Both the position numbers and the translations under genes were made by a program. DNA of 64,000 nucleotides, from the NCBI RefSeq assembly GCF_000429165.1, contig NZ_AUBI01000014.1, positions 29,910 to 93,909 on the forward strand. The letters are read 5' to 3'. Source of the stretch: Acetobacter nitrogenifigens DSM 23921 = NBRC 105050. GTDB lineage: Bacteria > Pseudomonadota > Alphaproteobacteria > Acetobacterales > Acetobacteraceae. Under the pieces are notes generated by a model. That model saw nothing but the letters and a program-made list of their open reading frames with translations. It was not told the DNA's origin and ran no database searches. Each line of letters starts with the position of its first letter. Within the stretch, counting starts at the first letter, position 1. Shown here piece after piece: positions 1 to 11,611 of the stretch.

Positions 1-2248
1 TCAGCTGGGCCGCGTCCACCCGTTCGACCCAATCGTCGCCAAAGCGCGCCTCCCCGGCGTAGCGGACAGGAATTTCGAGCGTCACCTGCAAGCCAGCGGG
101 ATCGTAGGCGACCCGCGAAGCCCCCCCGAGTTCATACGCCATGCCCCGTTCGATCAATGCGGAGCCGAAGCCGCGCCTGACCGGCTCCCCAACCTGTGGT
201 CCGCCCTCCTCCCGCCAGGACAGAATCCACATCTTTCCGTCGGCCGACAGACGCCACTTAATGCGCACGCCGCCGCCGGATACGCTGAGGGCGCCGTATT
301 TCGCGGCGTTCGTAGCCAGCTCGTGCACGGTCAGAGCCGTGACAGAAAGCGCTTCGCCCTCAAGCCACAAGGCGGGACCATCCAGCACGATCGATCGCCG
401 GCCGTCGGAGTACGGCTCAAGCTCGCTCTCCAGCATATCTCTCAGCATCCCTCCCCCGGAGGTGCGGACGATCTGATCGTGAGCAGAAGCGAGAGACCTT
501 ACCCGCCCGCGCATGTGGTGCAGATGCTCATCCACCGCCCGCCCCTCGGGCGCCCGTTGCATAACGAGAGACTGCACGACGGCGAGGATATTCTTGACCC
601 TGTGCGTCAGCTCCTCGTTCAGGGTGCGCAACCGCTCGTCGTTCGAAGCGCGCTCGGCGAGCATGCGCTGATGGTAGGCTCCCATGACTTCAATCAACGC
701 GGATCGCAGCAACCCCGCGACCTCGACGTCTTCATCGCTCCACGGCAGGGCGTGTCCGATAATGAAATCGCCATAGAGAGTGAAAGAATTCTCCGCTTTT
801 GCGTCACCGTCTCGCTCGCTCCCCGCCGGAACGCCTTCGAGAGCGTTTTCCGCAGCGACAGGGTCGCCGCCTCCGGATCCGTCATGCTCTTGCCGTATTT
901 CCTCGCGCAGCTTGTAGATGAGTTGCAGCGCCTCATTGCGAAACAGGAACAGGTAGTTTCCCGGCTCGGACGAAATCGGCACAACCATGACCCCGGCGAT
1001 CCCAGGCGCCACAAGCGACACGTCGGAAAGCGTTCCGACCAGTTTGCGTGTGCTCCAAAGCTGCGAGCCCGCGCGCTCAAGCGCGAGTTCCACGAACGGG
1101 CCAACTACGCTCGGGGCGGCTCCACACGGCGTCCATTCTCCCCCCAACCAAAGAGCCGCGCCGTCACACGGAACAAACGCCTTCAGCTCCCCGAGCCGAG
1201 TCCGCAAATGCATCGGCATGTCGGAAGCGCGGGCCGCCTCCTTCAGAAATCTGTCGATGAAGGCGAGCGTGCCGCGCGTGTAACGCAGCCGATTGGTCCG
1301 CAGCAACGTGACGATCTGAAGAGAGACGTACTCCCCGAACATCTTGACGAGAACACGTTGCGCCTGCGTCAGGCGTCTGGGCGTCCTGTGATGACAGACG
1401 AAGCCGCCCCATGGCTCGTCGTCTGCGATCAGGATATTGGATATGGCCGCCCGCGCGTTCAGACACTCCAATGTCGCGCCAGCCCTTGTCAGGTGCGCGG
1501 GAGCAAGGCCATCCGAAGTCGCGTCCGTCGCATCGACCCGCGCGCGCTCACCCGATAAAACGGGGATCGGCTCAGCCCGCGTATCCGCCAGCATGCGAAA
1601 TCGAGTGCCTGGATAAGGTGACAAATCGTGCGACGGCAGCAGATTTTCAGCGAAACGCCGGCGCAACAGGCTGGGCATCGCGGGGTAGCGCGCTTCCGCC
1701 ACCACCAGACTGAGCCCCTCCGGCTGATAGCGAAAGAACACAACCCGATCGAAACGCAGCGTATCCCGCAGGAGACGGACAACAGCGTCGAACAGATCCG
1801 GAAGGGAACTGATATCGCGCATCCGATCAACCATTGTGCGGAGCGCCACCAGATAGGCTCCCGAATCCTCCCCGGGTAGGACGGGTTCGAACTCAATCAC
1901 CACGCGATCAGGTCCATCGAACGCCGAGACATCAAACGCCTCGCCCGACGGCAGCGCCATGTGAAAGAACAGGACCGGACGACGCACCCGTGGCGTCGCG
2001 CCCAGCGCCTTCCTGATTGCGCGAGCCGCCTCGGCTCCCAGAAGCTGCTCGATAGAACGACCCGGAATATCCCCGGCTACCCCGAGCATTTCGGGCGCAT
2101 TCGCCGAAAAATGCGTAGCTGCGCGCATAGCTGCGTCAAATGCGATGAGGCAGCTATGTGGCGAGACAGTCCGCGGGATCGGCGGGTTCGTCTTGTAAGA
2201 AGGAAATGTGGCGGACGCAGCTCTGGTCGCTTCGTCGTCAACCTGCAT
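1..2248 (-). CDS. bacteriophytochrome-like HWE-family sensor histidine kinase, 3' end outside window
   Basis: The minus-strand frame is open from about 2521 to base 1, so at least 749 residues are visible and the C-terminus lies outside the window. Order seen: PAS-2 region (IPRTVSPH near residues 24-31), a GAF region ending in WGGFVCHH, a PHY-like region, then an HWE kinase with H-box HRVKN (His about 549) and N-box VHELATNAAKYG. HWE kinases autophosphorylate on this His and usually signal to a response regulator. In bacteriophytochromes a biliverdin-binding Cys sits about five residues ahead of the PIxIP motif; here the aligned position is Ser and the N-terminus has no Cys. The PASDIP-like stretch reads LPSHDLS and is shortened. 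ATG 2248 is chosen because it gives the usual N-terminal length; ATG 2344 is an alternative, and neither has a convincing ribosome site. Light sensing is therefore doubtful; the architecture is clear. Confidence 0.85.
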   Translation of the reverse strand, partial: MQVDDEATRAASATFPSYKTNPPIPRTVSPHSCLIAFDAAMRAATHFSANAPEMLGVAGDIPGRSIEQLLGAEAARAIRKALGATPRVRRPVLFFHMALPSGEAFDVSAFDGPDRVVIEFEPVLPGEDSGAYLVALRTMVDRMRDISSLPDLFDAVVRLLRDTLRFDRVVFFRYQPEGLSLVVAEARYPAMPSLLRRRFAENLLPSHDLSPYPGTRFRMLADTRAEPIPVLSGERARVDATDATSDGLAPAHLTRAGATLECLNARAAISNILIADDEPWGGFVCHHRTPRRLTQAQRVLVKMFGEYVSLQIVTLLRTNRLRYTRGTLAFIDRFLKEAARASDMPMHLRTRLGELKAFVPCDGAALWLGGEWTPCGAAPSVVGPFVELALERAGSQLWSTRKLVGTLSDVSLVAPGIAGVMVVPISSEPGNYLFLFRNEALQLIYKLREEIRQEHDGSGGGDPVAAENALEGVPAGSERDGDAKAENSFTLYGDFIIGHALPWSDEDVEVAGLLRSALIEVMGAYHQRMLAERASNDERLRTLNEELTHRVKNILAVVQSLVMQRAPEGRAVDEHLHHMRGRVRSLASAHDQIVRTSGGGMLRDMLESELEPYSDGRRSIVLDGPALWLEGEALSVTALTVHELATNAAKYGALSVSGGGVRIKWRLSADGKMWILSWREEGGPQVGEPVRRGFGSALIERGMAYELGGASRVAYDPAGLQVTLEIPVRYAGEARFGDDWVERVDAAQL

Positions 2249-2798
2249 GTCCGCATCGAAAGACCCGAACCAACCTTGCCCGCCGTCACCTCTTTCGGCG
2301 GCGTACAGATGCGCAGAAGAGCTGCGGGGACGTCCCGCGCTCATGACGCGGGGGGCTTCGAGGGGGTCAAAGTCAGGCTTCGCAAAGAGCCGCGTTCGAT
2401 GAGGGAAAAGACGGCGCGACGTCGCACGAGCCTTCCGCCGTATTTTGGGGAAATTCTTCTCCCACTTCGACTGATCGCCAACGCCGCTATAGTCATGCCC
2501 CCCGACATGCCGCCTGCCGCCTTATGGACCGCCCCGATCCAGAGCGTCCAGCCGACTGCATATTTAAGTTCTCATAACTCTCAAGACGTCACTTCGCAAA
2601 TTCTCCGCATTTCCAATCGGCTTTCTTCTCTCCTCGCGTAGTTGTCACGCGTCCCGTTCGCCTGCGTCGCCCCAGTCTCCGCCCTCACCTCCCCACGCAC
2701 TGGGTCGGGCTCAATCCCCGCCACCCGATTCACGGCGCCGCTTAACGGAACGCCCCGACAGCGCTATGAACAGAGGATGAACATCAGCAGGCATCGTC
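2249..2798. other. intergenic region between phytochrome kinase and rarA
   Basis: The kinase frame stays open here up to about 2521, so a longer N-terminus (ATG 2344) is possible. I see no other convincing gene, repeat or structured RNA. The promoters of both the kinase (minus) and rarA (plus) should lie here. Confidence 0.4.
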
Positions 2799-4193
2799 AT
2801 GGCGTCGCACCGTAACGCCCCCGATCCGGGCGACGATCTCTTCGGCGGAAGCCCGCCCGCCTCCGGCGGCGCGCGAGCGGACGGACATGCGCTGTCCGGG
2901 GGCGGGCGGCCCGCCGCCAACCAGCCGCTCGCCGACCGGCTGCGCCCGCGTCGGCTGGAAGATGTAGTCGGCCAGGATCACCTCCTCGGCCCCGACGGCG
3001 CGCTGACCCGGATGCTGGCGCGCGGCACGCTCGCCAGCCTGATCCTCTGGGGCGGACCGGGCGTCGGCAAGACCACCATCGCGCGACTGCTCGCTGACGC
3101 GGCCTCCCTCCGGTTCATGCAAATTTCGGCGGTGTTCTCGGGCGTCGCCGATCTGAAGCGCGCTTTCGACGACGCGCGCCGCCTCGCCGGAACGGGGCGC
3201 GGCACGCTGCTGTTCGTCGACGAAATTCACCGCTTCAATCGCGCCCAGCAGGACGGCTTCCTGCCCGTCGTGGAGGACGGAACCATCGTGCTCGTCGGCG
3301 CCACGACGGAGAATCCCTCCTTCGCGCTGAATTCGGCGCTGCTTTCCCGTTGTCAGGTGATGGTGCTGCGTCGACTGGATGACGCGGCGCTCGAAGCGTT
3401 GCTCGTCAGGGCGGAGGAAGAGGCGGGACATGTCCTCCCTCTCACCGAGCCTGCGCGAGCGACATTGCGTGCGATGGCCGATGGCGACGGGCGATATCTG
3501 CTCAACATGGTGGAGCAGATCCTCGCGCTGAACGCACCGGAGCCGCTCGACCCGCAGGCGCTCGCTTCGCTGCTGGCCAAACGGGCCGTTCTGTACGACC
3601 GGGACCGGGAGGAGCACTACAACCTCATCTCCGCGCTGCATAAATCCCTGCGCGGATCTGACCCGGACGCGGCGCTCTACTGGTTCGCCCGCATGCTGGA
3701 GGGCGGCGAGGACCCGCGTTACCTCGCGCGCCGCCTGACGCGTTTCGCCGCCGAAGACGTCGGCATGGCCGACCCCTCGGCGCTCCGGCTGGCCATCGCA
3801 GCGTGGGAGACCTACGAGCGGCTCGGCTCACCCGAGGGAGAACTGGCGCTGGCGCAACTGGTCGTGCATCTTGGAACGGCGCCAAAGTCGAACGCAGTCT
3901 ACAAGGCCTACGGCGCAGCGCGGCGAGCCGCCAAGGCGACCGGCAGCCTGATGCCGCCGGCTCATATTCTCAACGCTCCGACGAAGCTTATGAAGGAAAT
4001 CGGCTACGGCGTGGGGTATCAGTATGACCATGACGCCGACGACGCCTTCTCCGGTCAGAATTACTTCCCCGACGAGATGGAGCGGCAGAGTTTCTATCGG
4101 CCGACCGGGCGTGGATACGAACACGAAATCAAGCGAAGACTGGACACATGGACGCGAATGAGGGCAAGCCGCGCCTCCGAAGAAGAAACGTGA
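2799..4193 (+). CDS. rarA: replication-associated recombination protein A (RarA/MgsA), AAA+ ATPase
   Basis: A 464-residue AAA+ ATPase of the RarA/MgsA/WRNIP1 family, which acts at stalled replication forks. Walker [10 protein letters not shown] is at residues 85-93 and Walker B LLFVDEIH ends at about 144. A sensor-1 type GATTENPSF follows. The C-terminal half carries the family tetramerisation region, including a [15 protein letters not shown] stretch. The N-terminal leader is Gly/Pro-rich and a little long for the family. It is the first gene of a plus-strand run: the pseudouridine synthase starts 10 bases after the stop, so they are probably co-transcribed. Family assignment is secure from motifs and length. 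Confidence 0.95.
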   Translation: MASHRNAPDPGDDLFGGSPPASGGARADGHALSGGGRPAANQPLADRLRPRRLEDVVGQDHLLGPDGALTRMLARGTLASLILWGGPGVGKTTIARLLADAASLRFMQISAVFSGVADLKRAFDDARRLAGTGRGTLLFVDEIHRFNRAQQDGFLPVVEDGTIVLVGATTENPSFALNSALLSRCQVMVLRRLDDAALEALLVRAEEEAGHVLPLTEPARATLRAMADGDGRYLLNMVEQILALNAPEPLDPQALASLLAKRAVLYDRDREEHYNLISALHKSLRGSDPDAALYWFARMLEGGEDPRYLARRLTRFAAEDVGMADPSALRLAIAAWETYERLGSPEGELALAQLVVHLGTAPKSNAVYKAYGAARRAAKATGSLMPPAHILNAPTKLMKEIGYGVGYQYDHDADDAFSGQNYFPDEMERQSFYRPTGRGYEHEIKRRLDTWTRMRASRASEEET

Positions 4194-4203
4194 GGACGGT
4201 ATT

Positions 4204-5178
4204 ATGAGTGTGGCCATGTTGACGGTGAGCGAGGACGAGGCCGATATCCGGCTCGACCGCTATTTCCGACGCCACTACCCGCACCTCACACAGGGCGCGT
4301 TACAGAAGCTGTGCCGTACGGGACAAATTCGTGTGGACGGCAAGCGCGTCGAGGCCAGCACGCGCCTAACGCCCGGCCAATCGGTCCGCGTGCCGCCGAT
4401 CCCCGTGGCCGCCGGCCCCGCCCGCGATGCGCCAAAGACGCTGGACCCGCGTCTGGCGCGCGAAATCCAGGGTATGGTCGTCTATTCCGACAAGCAACTC
4501 ATCGTCCTGAACAAGCCCTCCGGGCTCGCGACGCAGGGCGGCCCCGGCATCACGCATCACGTCGACATGATGCTCGACGGGCTGCGCGAAGGGGACGATC
4601 CGCGCCCCCGGCTCGTGCACCGCATCGACCGCGACACGTCCGGCCTGCTGCTGCTGGCCCGCACGCCGGGCGTCGCGGCGAAGCTGGCGGCCCTGTTTCG
4701 CGGGCGGGACGTAAAAAAAACCTACTGGGCCGTGGTGGTCGGACGGCCGGACCCACTTTCGGGGGAGATCGATCAACCGCTCGCACGGCTGGGCGCGGGT
4801 CCCGGCTCCATCACCGTCCCCGCGCAACGCGACGACGAGGACGCGCAGTTCGCCCGCACCGAATACGAAGTGCTCGACTCCGCCGGCAAAAAATTCTCCT
4901 GGCTGGGCCTCTCGCCCCTGACCGGCCGGACGCATCAGTTGCGTGTGCATTGCGAGTCCATCGGCACGCCAATCCTCGGCGACCCGAAATACGGCGCCGA
5001 AAAAGCGCACGCCGACGGCTTTACAGATCGGCTGCACCTGCACGCGCGCAGCCTCGTGCTGCCGCATCCCGCTGGCGGATGGCTGGAAGTCAGCGCCGAA
5101 TTGCCGCCACATATGCGCGAGACTTTCCGCGCGCTCGGGTTCACGGCTGGCTCCACGCCGGCGCCGCGCAGGAGGTAG
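4204..5178 (+). CDS. rluC: RluC/RluD-family 23S rRNA pseudouridine synthase
   Basis: A 324-residue pseudouridine synthase. An N-terminal S4 RNA-binding domain (about residues 12-65, including LCRTGQIRVDGKRV) precedes the catalytic domain. The catalytic Asp is D142 in the HRIDRDTSGLLLL motif. A later GRTHQLRVH motif is also typical. RluC-type enzymes modify U955, U2504 and U2580 of 23S rRNA in E. coli; which uridines are modified here cannot be told from sequence, so RluC rather than RluD is a best guess. The gene lies between rarA and the AsmA-like gene, and the ribosome site of the next gene (AGGAGG) overlaps its stop region, suggesting coupled translation. Confidence 0.88.
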   Translation: MSVAMLTVSEDEADIRLDRYFRRHYPHLTQGALQKLCRTGQIRVDGKRVEASTRLTPGQSVRVPPIPVAAGPARDAPKTLDPRLAREIQGMVVYSDKQLIVLNKPSGLATQGGPGITHHVDMMLDGLREGDDPRPRLVHRIDRDTSGLLLLARTPGVAAKLAALFRGRDVKKTYWAVVVGRPDPLSGEIDQPLARLGAGPGSITVPAQRDDEDAQFARTEYEVLDSAGKKFSWLGLSPLTGRTHQLRVHCESIGTPILGDPKYGAEKAHADGFTDRLHLHARSLVLPHPAGGWLEVSAELPPHMRETFRALGFTAGSTPAPRRR

Positions 5179-5181
5179 GAA

Positions 5182-7353
5182 ATGGGTTTGAAGCGCAGGA
5201 TCGGCGTCGCCGCAGGCGGGCTCGCCGTCGTTCTGGTCGGCGCGACCGCAGCGTCCGCGCTCATGGACGCCGACTGGCTGCGCGCGCGCCTCGTCAACGC
5301 GGTGCAGCGCCAGACCGGGCGGCAATTGCGGATCGACTCGCTCCATGTCTGGCTGCTCCCCTATCCGTGGGTCGACGCCAAAGGCGTGGGTCTGACGGAC
5401 ATGCCCGATGGCGGACGGGTCGAGATGTTCACGGCGGAGGAGGTTCGCGCCCGACTTGCCCTGACGCCGCTGTTTTCGCACCGCGTCGTCCTCGACGACG
5501 TGACGTTTGTGAAACCGACCCTGTCGCTGGAGCGGACCGACGATGGACGCGCCAACTGGCGCTTCGTTCCGCCATCTCGGGTCACGACGACCGGTGAAGA
5601 AAAGTCCGACAGCCGCGCGCATGTACGATGGGACATCGCCGTCGACGCCATCCATGTGCGCGACGGCTCTCTTGCATGGGATGACCGCGCGCGCCGCATG
5701 TCCGGCGCGACAACGCTCGACAAGGCCGATATTTCCGGCCTGACCAGCAACGTCGTTTCCCTCGACATCCATGGCCGCCGCGCCGCCACGACATACACGC
5801 TGGCTGGATCAACTGGCCCGCTTCCGCTTTCTGCCACCGCCCCGGGGACACCGCCCTGGCCCGTTCACCTGACCGCCACTCTCGCCGTTGACAAACATTC
5901 TTCCGGGACATTGCATGTCGATGGCGCGATCCAAAGCCCGGCGAACGCTACCGGCTACGCGCTGCAGATCACCGGGACGCTCGACGATCTTCGCTCCCTG
6001 AACGCGCTCTTTCCCCGTGCGAATCTGCCGGAGGCGAGAAACGTCTCCCTTCAGACCGCCGTCAGTGGCGACGGTGCGGCGCCGATCCTGAAGACCCTGC
6101 ATCTGCACGTCGGGCCGACCGATCTCAGCGCCGCCCTGCCGGAGTTGCGGACAAGCAGCCTGACTCTCGACGCTTCGCAACCCACCGATCGCGTTGCCGT
6201 CGCAGCGGACGGCAAGCTAGGAGACCAAGCCGTCAGTCTGCACGGCCTGCTCGGAACGCTTGAAGAAACCGGACGGGCCTTGCGCGCGCCCGACGATCAG
6301 GCTCTGCCGCTGAAACTCGCTTTGGTTGAAGGACAGTCGTCGCTAACGCTGGACGGCGTGGCAGGCGGACGGCGCACGGCGCTGGACATCCACGGTTCGC
6401 TCCCCTCCCTCGCCTTCGGTCCAGAAAAACCGACGCTGAACGGTCTGAAAGCCGACGGTCACATCGCAAGCGACGCCCCCGTGTCGGTTCTGCGCGCGCA
6501 TGACCCGGCGGCGCTGATGCGCGCGACACAGGCGACGCTCGACGTCGCGGCGCAACGCGTGACGTGGCGCTCGGTGGCGTGGACGGACGTGTCGGCCCAT
6601 GTCACGCTCGACAAGGCCGTTCTGACGGCCGACCCCATACACGGCTCCGGCTCCGGCGTCGCGCAGACGGCCCGCTTCACCTACGACGCATCAGGCGAAA
6701 CGCCGCATCTGACCATCAGCGCCTCCCCCATCGTCCTCCCCTCGACGGCCGCCGCGTTCTGGTCGGGCGCGCAGGGCCTCGTCGATGGATCGCTGCAGAT
6801 CGTAGGCGACGTGTCCGCCGACGGCGCATCCGCAGCAGCGTGGCGAAGCAGCCTGACCGGACATGCCGGAGCGTCGATGGTCGGCGGTCGGGTGAATGGC
6901 GCGGTGCTGGCCAGCCTGATCGGCCAGAGCATTCCCGTCCACGGCAATATCGGTCTGCGCTGCTTCGGCGCGCATATGCAGTTCGCGGACCAGCGGGCGA
7001 CGATCGACCGGCTGGGGCTGGAAGCCGATCTCCTGTCCATGAGCGGACATGGAACCGTGGGCCTGGCCGACGGGGCGCTGGACCTTCACCTGCTGCCGCA
7101 TATCGGCGTCGGCGGCGCGTCGGCGTCCTCCCCCGTCGGCGTCAGCGGTTCGCTCGCCTCCCCGTCGCCGCATCTGGAGCCGGGATCGAACGGGCGCTTC
7201 GCCATCACGGTCGGCGGAAGCGGCGGGGAGGCGGATCCCTGCCCCGACCTTCTGGCCGCCGCCCGCGAGGGTGGTCCCGGCCCGGCCGCCGCTCCGGCCT
7301 CCAGTCGGAAGGCCGACAAGTTGATGAACCTGCTGCACGGGTTATTCCATTAA
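5182..7353 (+). CDS. AsmA-family envelope protein
   Basis: A 723-residue protein with a single N-terminal membrane anchor (residues about 7-27) followed by a long periplasmic region rich in beta-strand patterns. The start region (ADWLRARLVNAVQRQTGR, then LRIDSLHVWLLPYPWVDAKG) is the typical AsmA opening. AsmA-like proteins are thought to bridge inner and outer membranes and to affect lipid or outer-membrane assembly. ATG 5182 is preceded by AGGAGGTAGGA, an excellent ribosome site that overlaps the upstream stop. The C-terminal part resembles the AsmA C-terminal domain. The exact substrate is unknown. Confidence 0.85.
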   Translation: MGLKRRIGVAAGGLAVVLVGATAASALMDADWLRARLVNAVQRQTGRQLRIDSLHVWLLPYPWVDAKGVGLTDMPDGGRVEMFTAEEVRARLALTPLFSHRVVLDDVTFVKPTLSLERTDDGRANWRFVPPSRVTTTGEEKSDSRAHVRWDIAVDAIHVRDGSLAWDDRARRMSGATTLDKADISGLTSNVVSLDIHGRRAATTYTLAGSTGPLPLSATAPGTPPWPVHLTATLAVDKHSSGTLHVDGAIQSPANATGYALQITGTLDDLRSLNALFPRANLPEARNVSLQTAVSGDGAAPILKTLHLHVGPTDLSAALPELRTSSLTLDASQPTDRVAVAADGKLGDQAVSLHGLLGTLEETGRALRAPDDQALPLKLALVEGQSSLTLDGVAGGRRTALDIHGSLPSLAFGPEKPTLNGLKADGHIASDAPVSVLRAHDPAALMRATQATLDVAAQRVTWRSVAWTDVSAHVTLDKAVLTADPIHGSGSGVAQTARFTYDASGETPHLTISASPIVLPSTAAAFWSGAQGLVDGSLQIVGDVSADGASAAAWRSSLTGHAGASMVGGRVNGAVLASLIGQSIPVHGNIGLRCFGAHMQFADQRATIDRLGLEADLLSMSGHGTVGLADGALDLHLLPHIGVGGASASSPVGVSGSLASPSPHLEPGSNGRFAITVGGSGGEADPCPDLLAAAREGGPGPAAAPASSRKADKLMNLLHGLFH

Positions 7354-7376
7354 CAGCCCCCGACGAACGGACGCAC

Positions 7377-8123
7377 ATGAATTCACGCCCAGTCCCCGGC
7401 TCGTCGTCCGGTCTGAAGAAACGCTTCTGGACCGAAGCGTCCGTCACCGAGGATATGGGGGAATTCGGCGTCGCTCTCGACGGGCGCCCTGTCCGGCTTC
7501 CCGGAGGGACGCCGCTGCGCGTATCGTCTCGGGCGCTGGCCGAGGCGCTGGCGGAAGAATGGAGCCGCGCGGGGCGGGACGATGTGGAGAGACGCTTCGG
7601 GCCGCTCGATCTGCCGTTGACCCGAATCACCGGGACAATGATCGAGCGCGTCGCGCCGGACCGCCTCCATTCGATCCGCACGCTTATGGAATACGGAAAG
7701 AACGACGCGCTGTGCTACTGGACCGACGAAGGTGGAGCCCTTGCGGAACGGCAGGAAGCCGAACTGGGGCCGTGGCTGACGTGGAGCGCCACCCGGCTGG
7801 GCGCAGATCTGATCAAAACGACCGGCCTGATGCCCGTCACGCAACCACCGGAAGCCCTCGGCCGACTTGAAGCGACGCTCATCGCGACATCGGACGCTGA
7901 CCTGGCGGGGCTTGGCGTCGCAGTCCCGGCCCTTGGAAGCCTCGTGCTGGGTCTCGCACTTATGGAGGGCGCCTTGTCCGTGGACGAAGCTGTCTCCCTG
8001 ACGACGCTCGACGAACAGGTGCAGATGGCGCGCTGGGGCGAGGATAGCGCGTTGCTGGACCGGATTGCGACGATCGCCGCCGACCTGTCCGACGCCGTAC
8101 GCTTCATGACGCTCGCCCGCTGA
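7377..8123 (+). CDS. ATP12-family F1-ATP synthase assembly chaperone
   Basis: A 248-residue ATP12-family protein. ATP12 binds the alpha subunit during F1 assembly in mitochondria; alphaproteobacteria carry homologues. Visible family features are KKRFW near the N-terminus, VALDGRPVRLPGG, LAEEWSRAG, a TRITGTMIERV stretch and the motif LCYW close to the middle. The start is ATG 7377, 24 bases after the AsmA-like stop, so the gene closes the four-gene plus-strand run. The family is widely found in alphaproteobacteria and supports that assignment for the organism. Confidence 0.9.
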   Translation: MNSRPVPGSSSGLKKRFWTEASVTEDMGEFGVALDGRPVRLPGGTPLRVSSRALAEALAEEWSRAGRDDVERRFGPLDLPLTRITGTMIERVAPDRLHSIRTLMEYGKNDALCYWTDEGGALAERQEAELGPWLTWSATRLGADLIKTTGLMPVTQPPEALGRLEATLIATSDADLAGLGVAVPALGSLVLGLALMEGALSVDEAVSLTTLDEQVQMARWGEDSALLDRIATIAADLSDAVRFMTLAR

Positions 8124-8934
8124 CGTCGTGCTTGCGTGACCTCAGCAGGCAAAAATTATTACATCGTTTTGTAACAAACTTCCCGCGACGTTTCTCCTGA
8201 CTCCCCGATTCCAGAGCCCACAGAAATGCGCCCCTGACACCGCCAGAGGCGAGTTCGGCGTCGCGGGCCGATTTTTTGTACGGTTCGGGATTTTTTTCGG
8301 CTTGCTCCGCGATCCCAATCGCCGAGCAACCACCACATGAACCGGGCATCAGAACGATCAGTGTCGGCGCAAAAGCCTTTGCCATGCTCCGACGTCACGC
8401 CCGCACTAACCCTCGACACGATGCCCTGGCGCCGCCTCAGATGAGCGGGATTTGGCACAACGTCCAAAGCAGCAGAAACATGCCCGAGACCAACCAGAAC
8501 AAGTTATTGAAATAAGATAACATCTTATATGCCGACGGCGTCCCTTTCCTGTCGGACCGGCCGCTCTCGTGGCACCGCCCGGCATGCCGTAAACCATGCC
8601 TGTCATCACGCATACAAAGCCGCGAGGCACCGCCACAGAAAATCGCGCGACCCGCAATGCTGAAGAAATTTCACGTTCATTGCCATGAATGGCTGACGGT
8701 CGCCGCAAGGCATTGAACCGAAACGCGCATGTTCTTCTATCGACGGCAAAGCGAAAAGATGTCCGTCATCTTACAAACACGCCACGATTTCGCCTCAGAG
8801 CCGCGCTTTATCTCACAAGACGAAATAACCAAACCGTCAGAGACAGTTGGTAACTTGCAACTCTTATGTGGTCGGGAGCACGGTCGGAGCGAACGCAACG
8901 GCGGCGTATCGCCCGGACAGGCTGGAAAGGGAAC
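8124..8934. other. long intergenic region, mostly unassigned
   Basis: About 810 bases without a secure gene. On the minus strand there is a 28-codon frame (8437-8523) that would encode a single hydrophobic helix. Another minus-strand frame at 8104-8385 overlaps the end of the ATP12 gene and has no recognisable domain. The right end should carry the promoter of the small membrane protein that follows. No tRNA or riboswitch is evident. Confidence 0.3.
8437..8523 (-). CDS. possible 28-residue single-helix membrane microprotein
   Basis: An ATG (8523) to TGA frame encodes 28 residues, MLSYFNNLFWLV followed by a Leu/Trp-rich run ending QIPLI. Almost the whole peptide is one hydrophobic segment, like known bacterial membrane microproteins. 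No clear ribosome site precedes the ATG and there is no gene partner on this strand nearby, so it may be chance. Reported because such frames are missed by length cut-offs. Confidence 0.2.
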   Translation of the reverse strand: MLSYFNNLFWLVSGMFLLLWTLCQIPLI

Positions 8935-8937
8935 ATG

Positions 8938-9147
8938 ATGGAGCACTCCGCATATCAGACTCCCGGCGACACTCTCGCCACGCAAGCACGCAGTTCCTGG
9001 CAAATCGGAAAGACAGGCGGCGTGACGCGCAGCACGCCAGAGCGTATCCGGCGCAAGGCCGCGCATCTCTTCGCCACCTTCGCCATGGGCGCGTGGCTGT
9101 TGCTGGCGGTGGTTCCGTTCGTCGTGGTGCTGGTGGAGATAGGCTGA
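8938..9147 (+). CDS. small membrane protein of unknown function, one C-terminal helix
   Basis: A 69-residue frame. The first 45 residues are polar and basic (TPERIRRKAAHLF), followed by a strong hydrophobic segment AMGAWLLLAVVPFVVVLVEIG that runs to the C-terminus. It could be a tail-anchored or single-pass inner-membrane protein. GGAAAGGG lies six bases ahead of ATG 8938, so this start is preferred over the adjacent ATG 8935. It converges on uvrB with 40 bases between stops. I do not recognise a family. Confidence 0.55.
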   Translation: MEHSAYQTPGDTLATQARSSWQIGKTGGVTRSTPERIRRKAAHLFATFAMGAWLLLAVVPFVVVLVEIG

Positions 9148-9187
9148 GCCTGAACGCAAGCTCCGCCCGAGGCTTTGGATATCTCCT

Positions 9188-11425
<2,238 letters not shown>

Positions 11426-11611
11426 TGAAGAAAAATGGGCGCTTCGGTCCGACGCCGCAAGTCATCTCGCACGGCGTCGCAACGCTTTTATGGTCGGAAT
11501 GCAGCGCCCAAACCAAAGCGTGACGGAGATGGTCGTCCATGGTTTTCGCGCCGTGGACGACCAGTCTGTTCGACTACCTGCCAGCCCGTTAATGGCTAGC
11601 AGGAAACAGGC

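Noticed and set aside
323..1558. 411-codon plus-strand frame
   Set aside because: Antisense to the phytochrome-like kinase, whose frame gives clear PAS/GAF/HWE motifs; the plus frame has none.
1884..1895. tRNA-like GGTTCGAA box
   Set aside because: Lies inside the kinase gene and has no acceptor or anticodon arms around it; the same holds for similar strings inside other genes.
4366..5772. 468-codon minus-strand frame
   Set aside because: Antisense to the pseudouridine synthase and AsmA-like genes; a by-product of high GC.
6564..7376. N-terminal extension of the ATP12 frame
   Set aside because: The upstream part overlaps the AsmA-like gene in another frame; ATG 7377 gives the normal ATP12 length.
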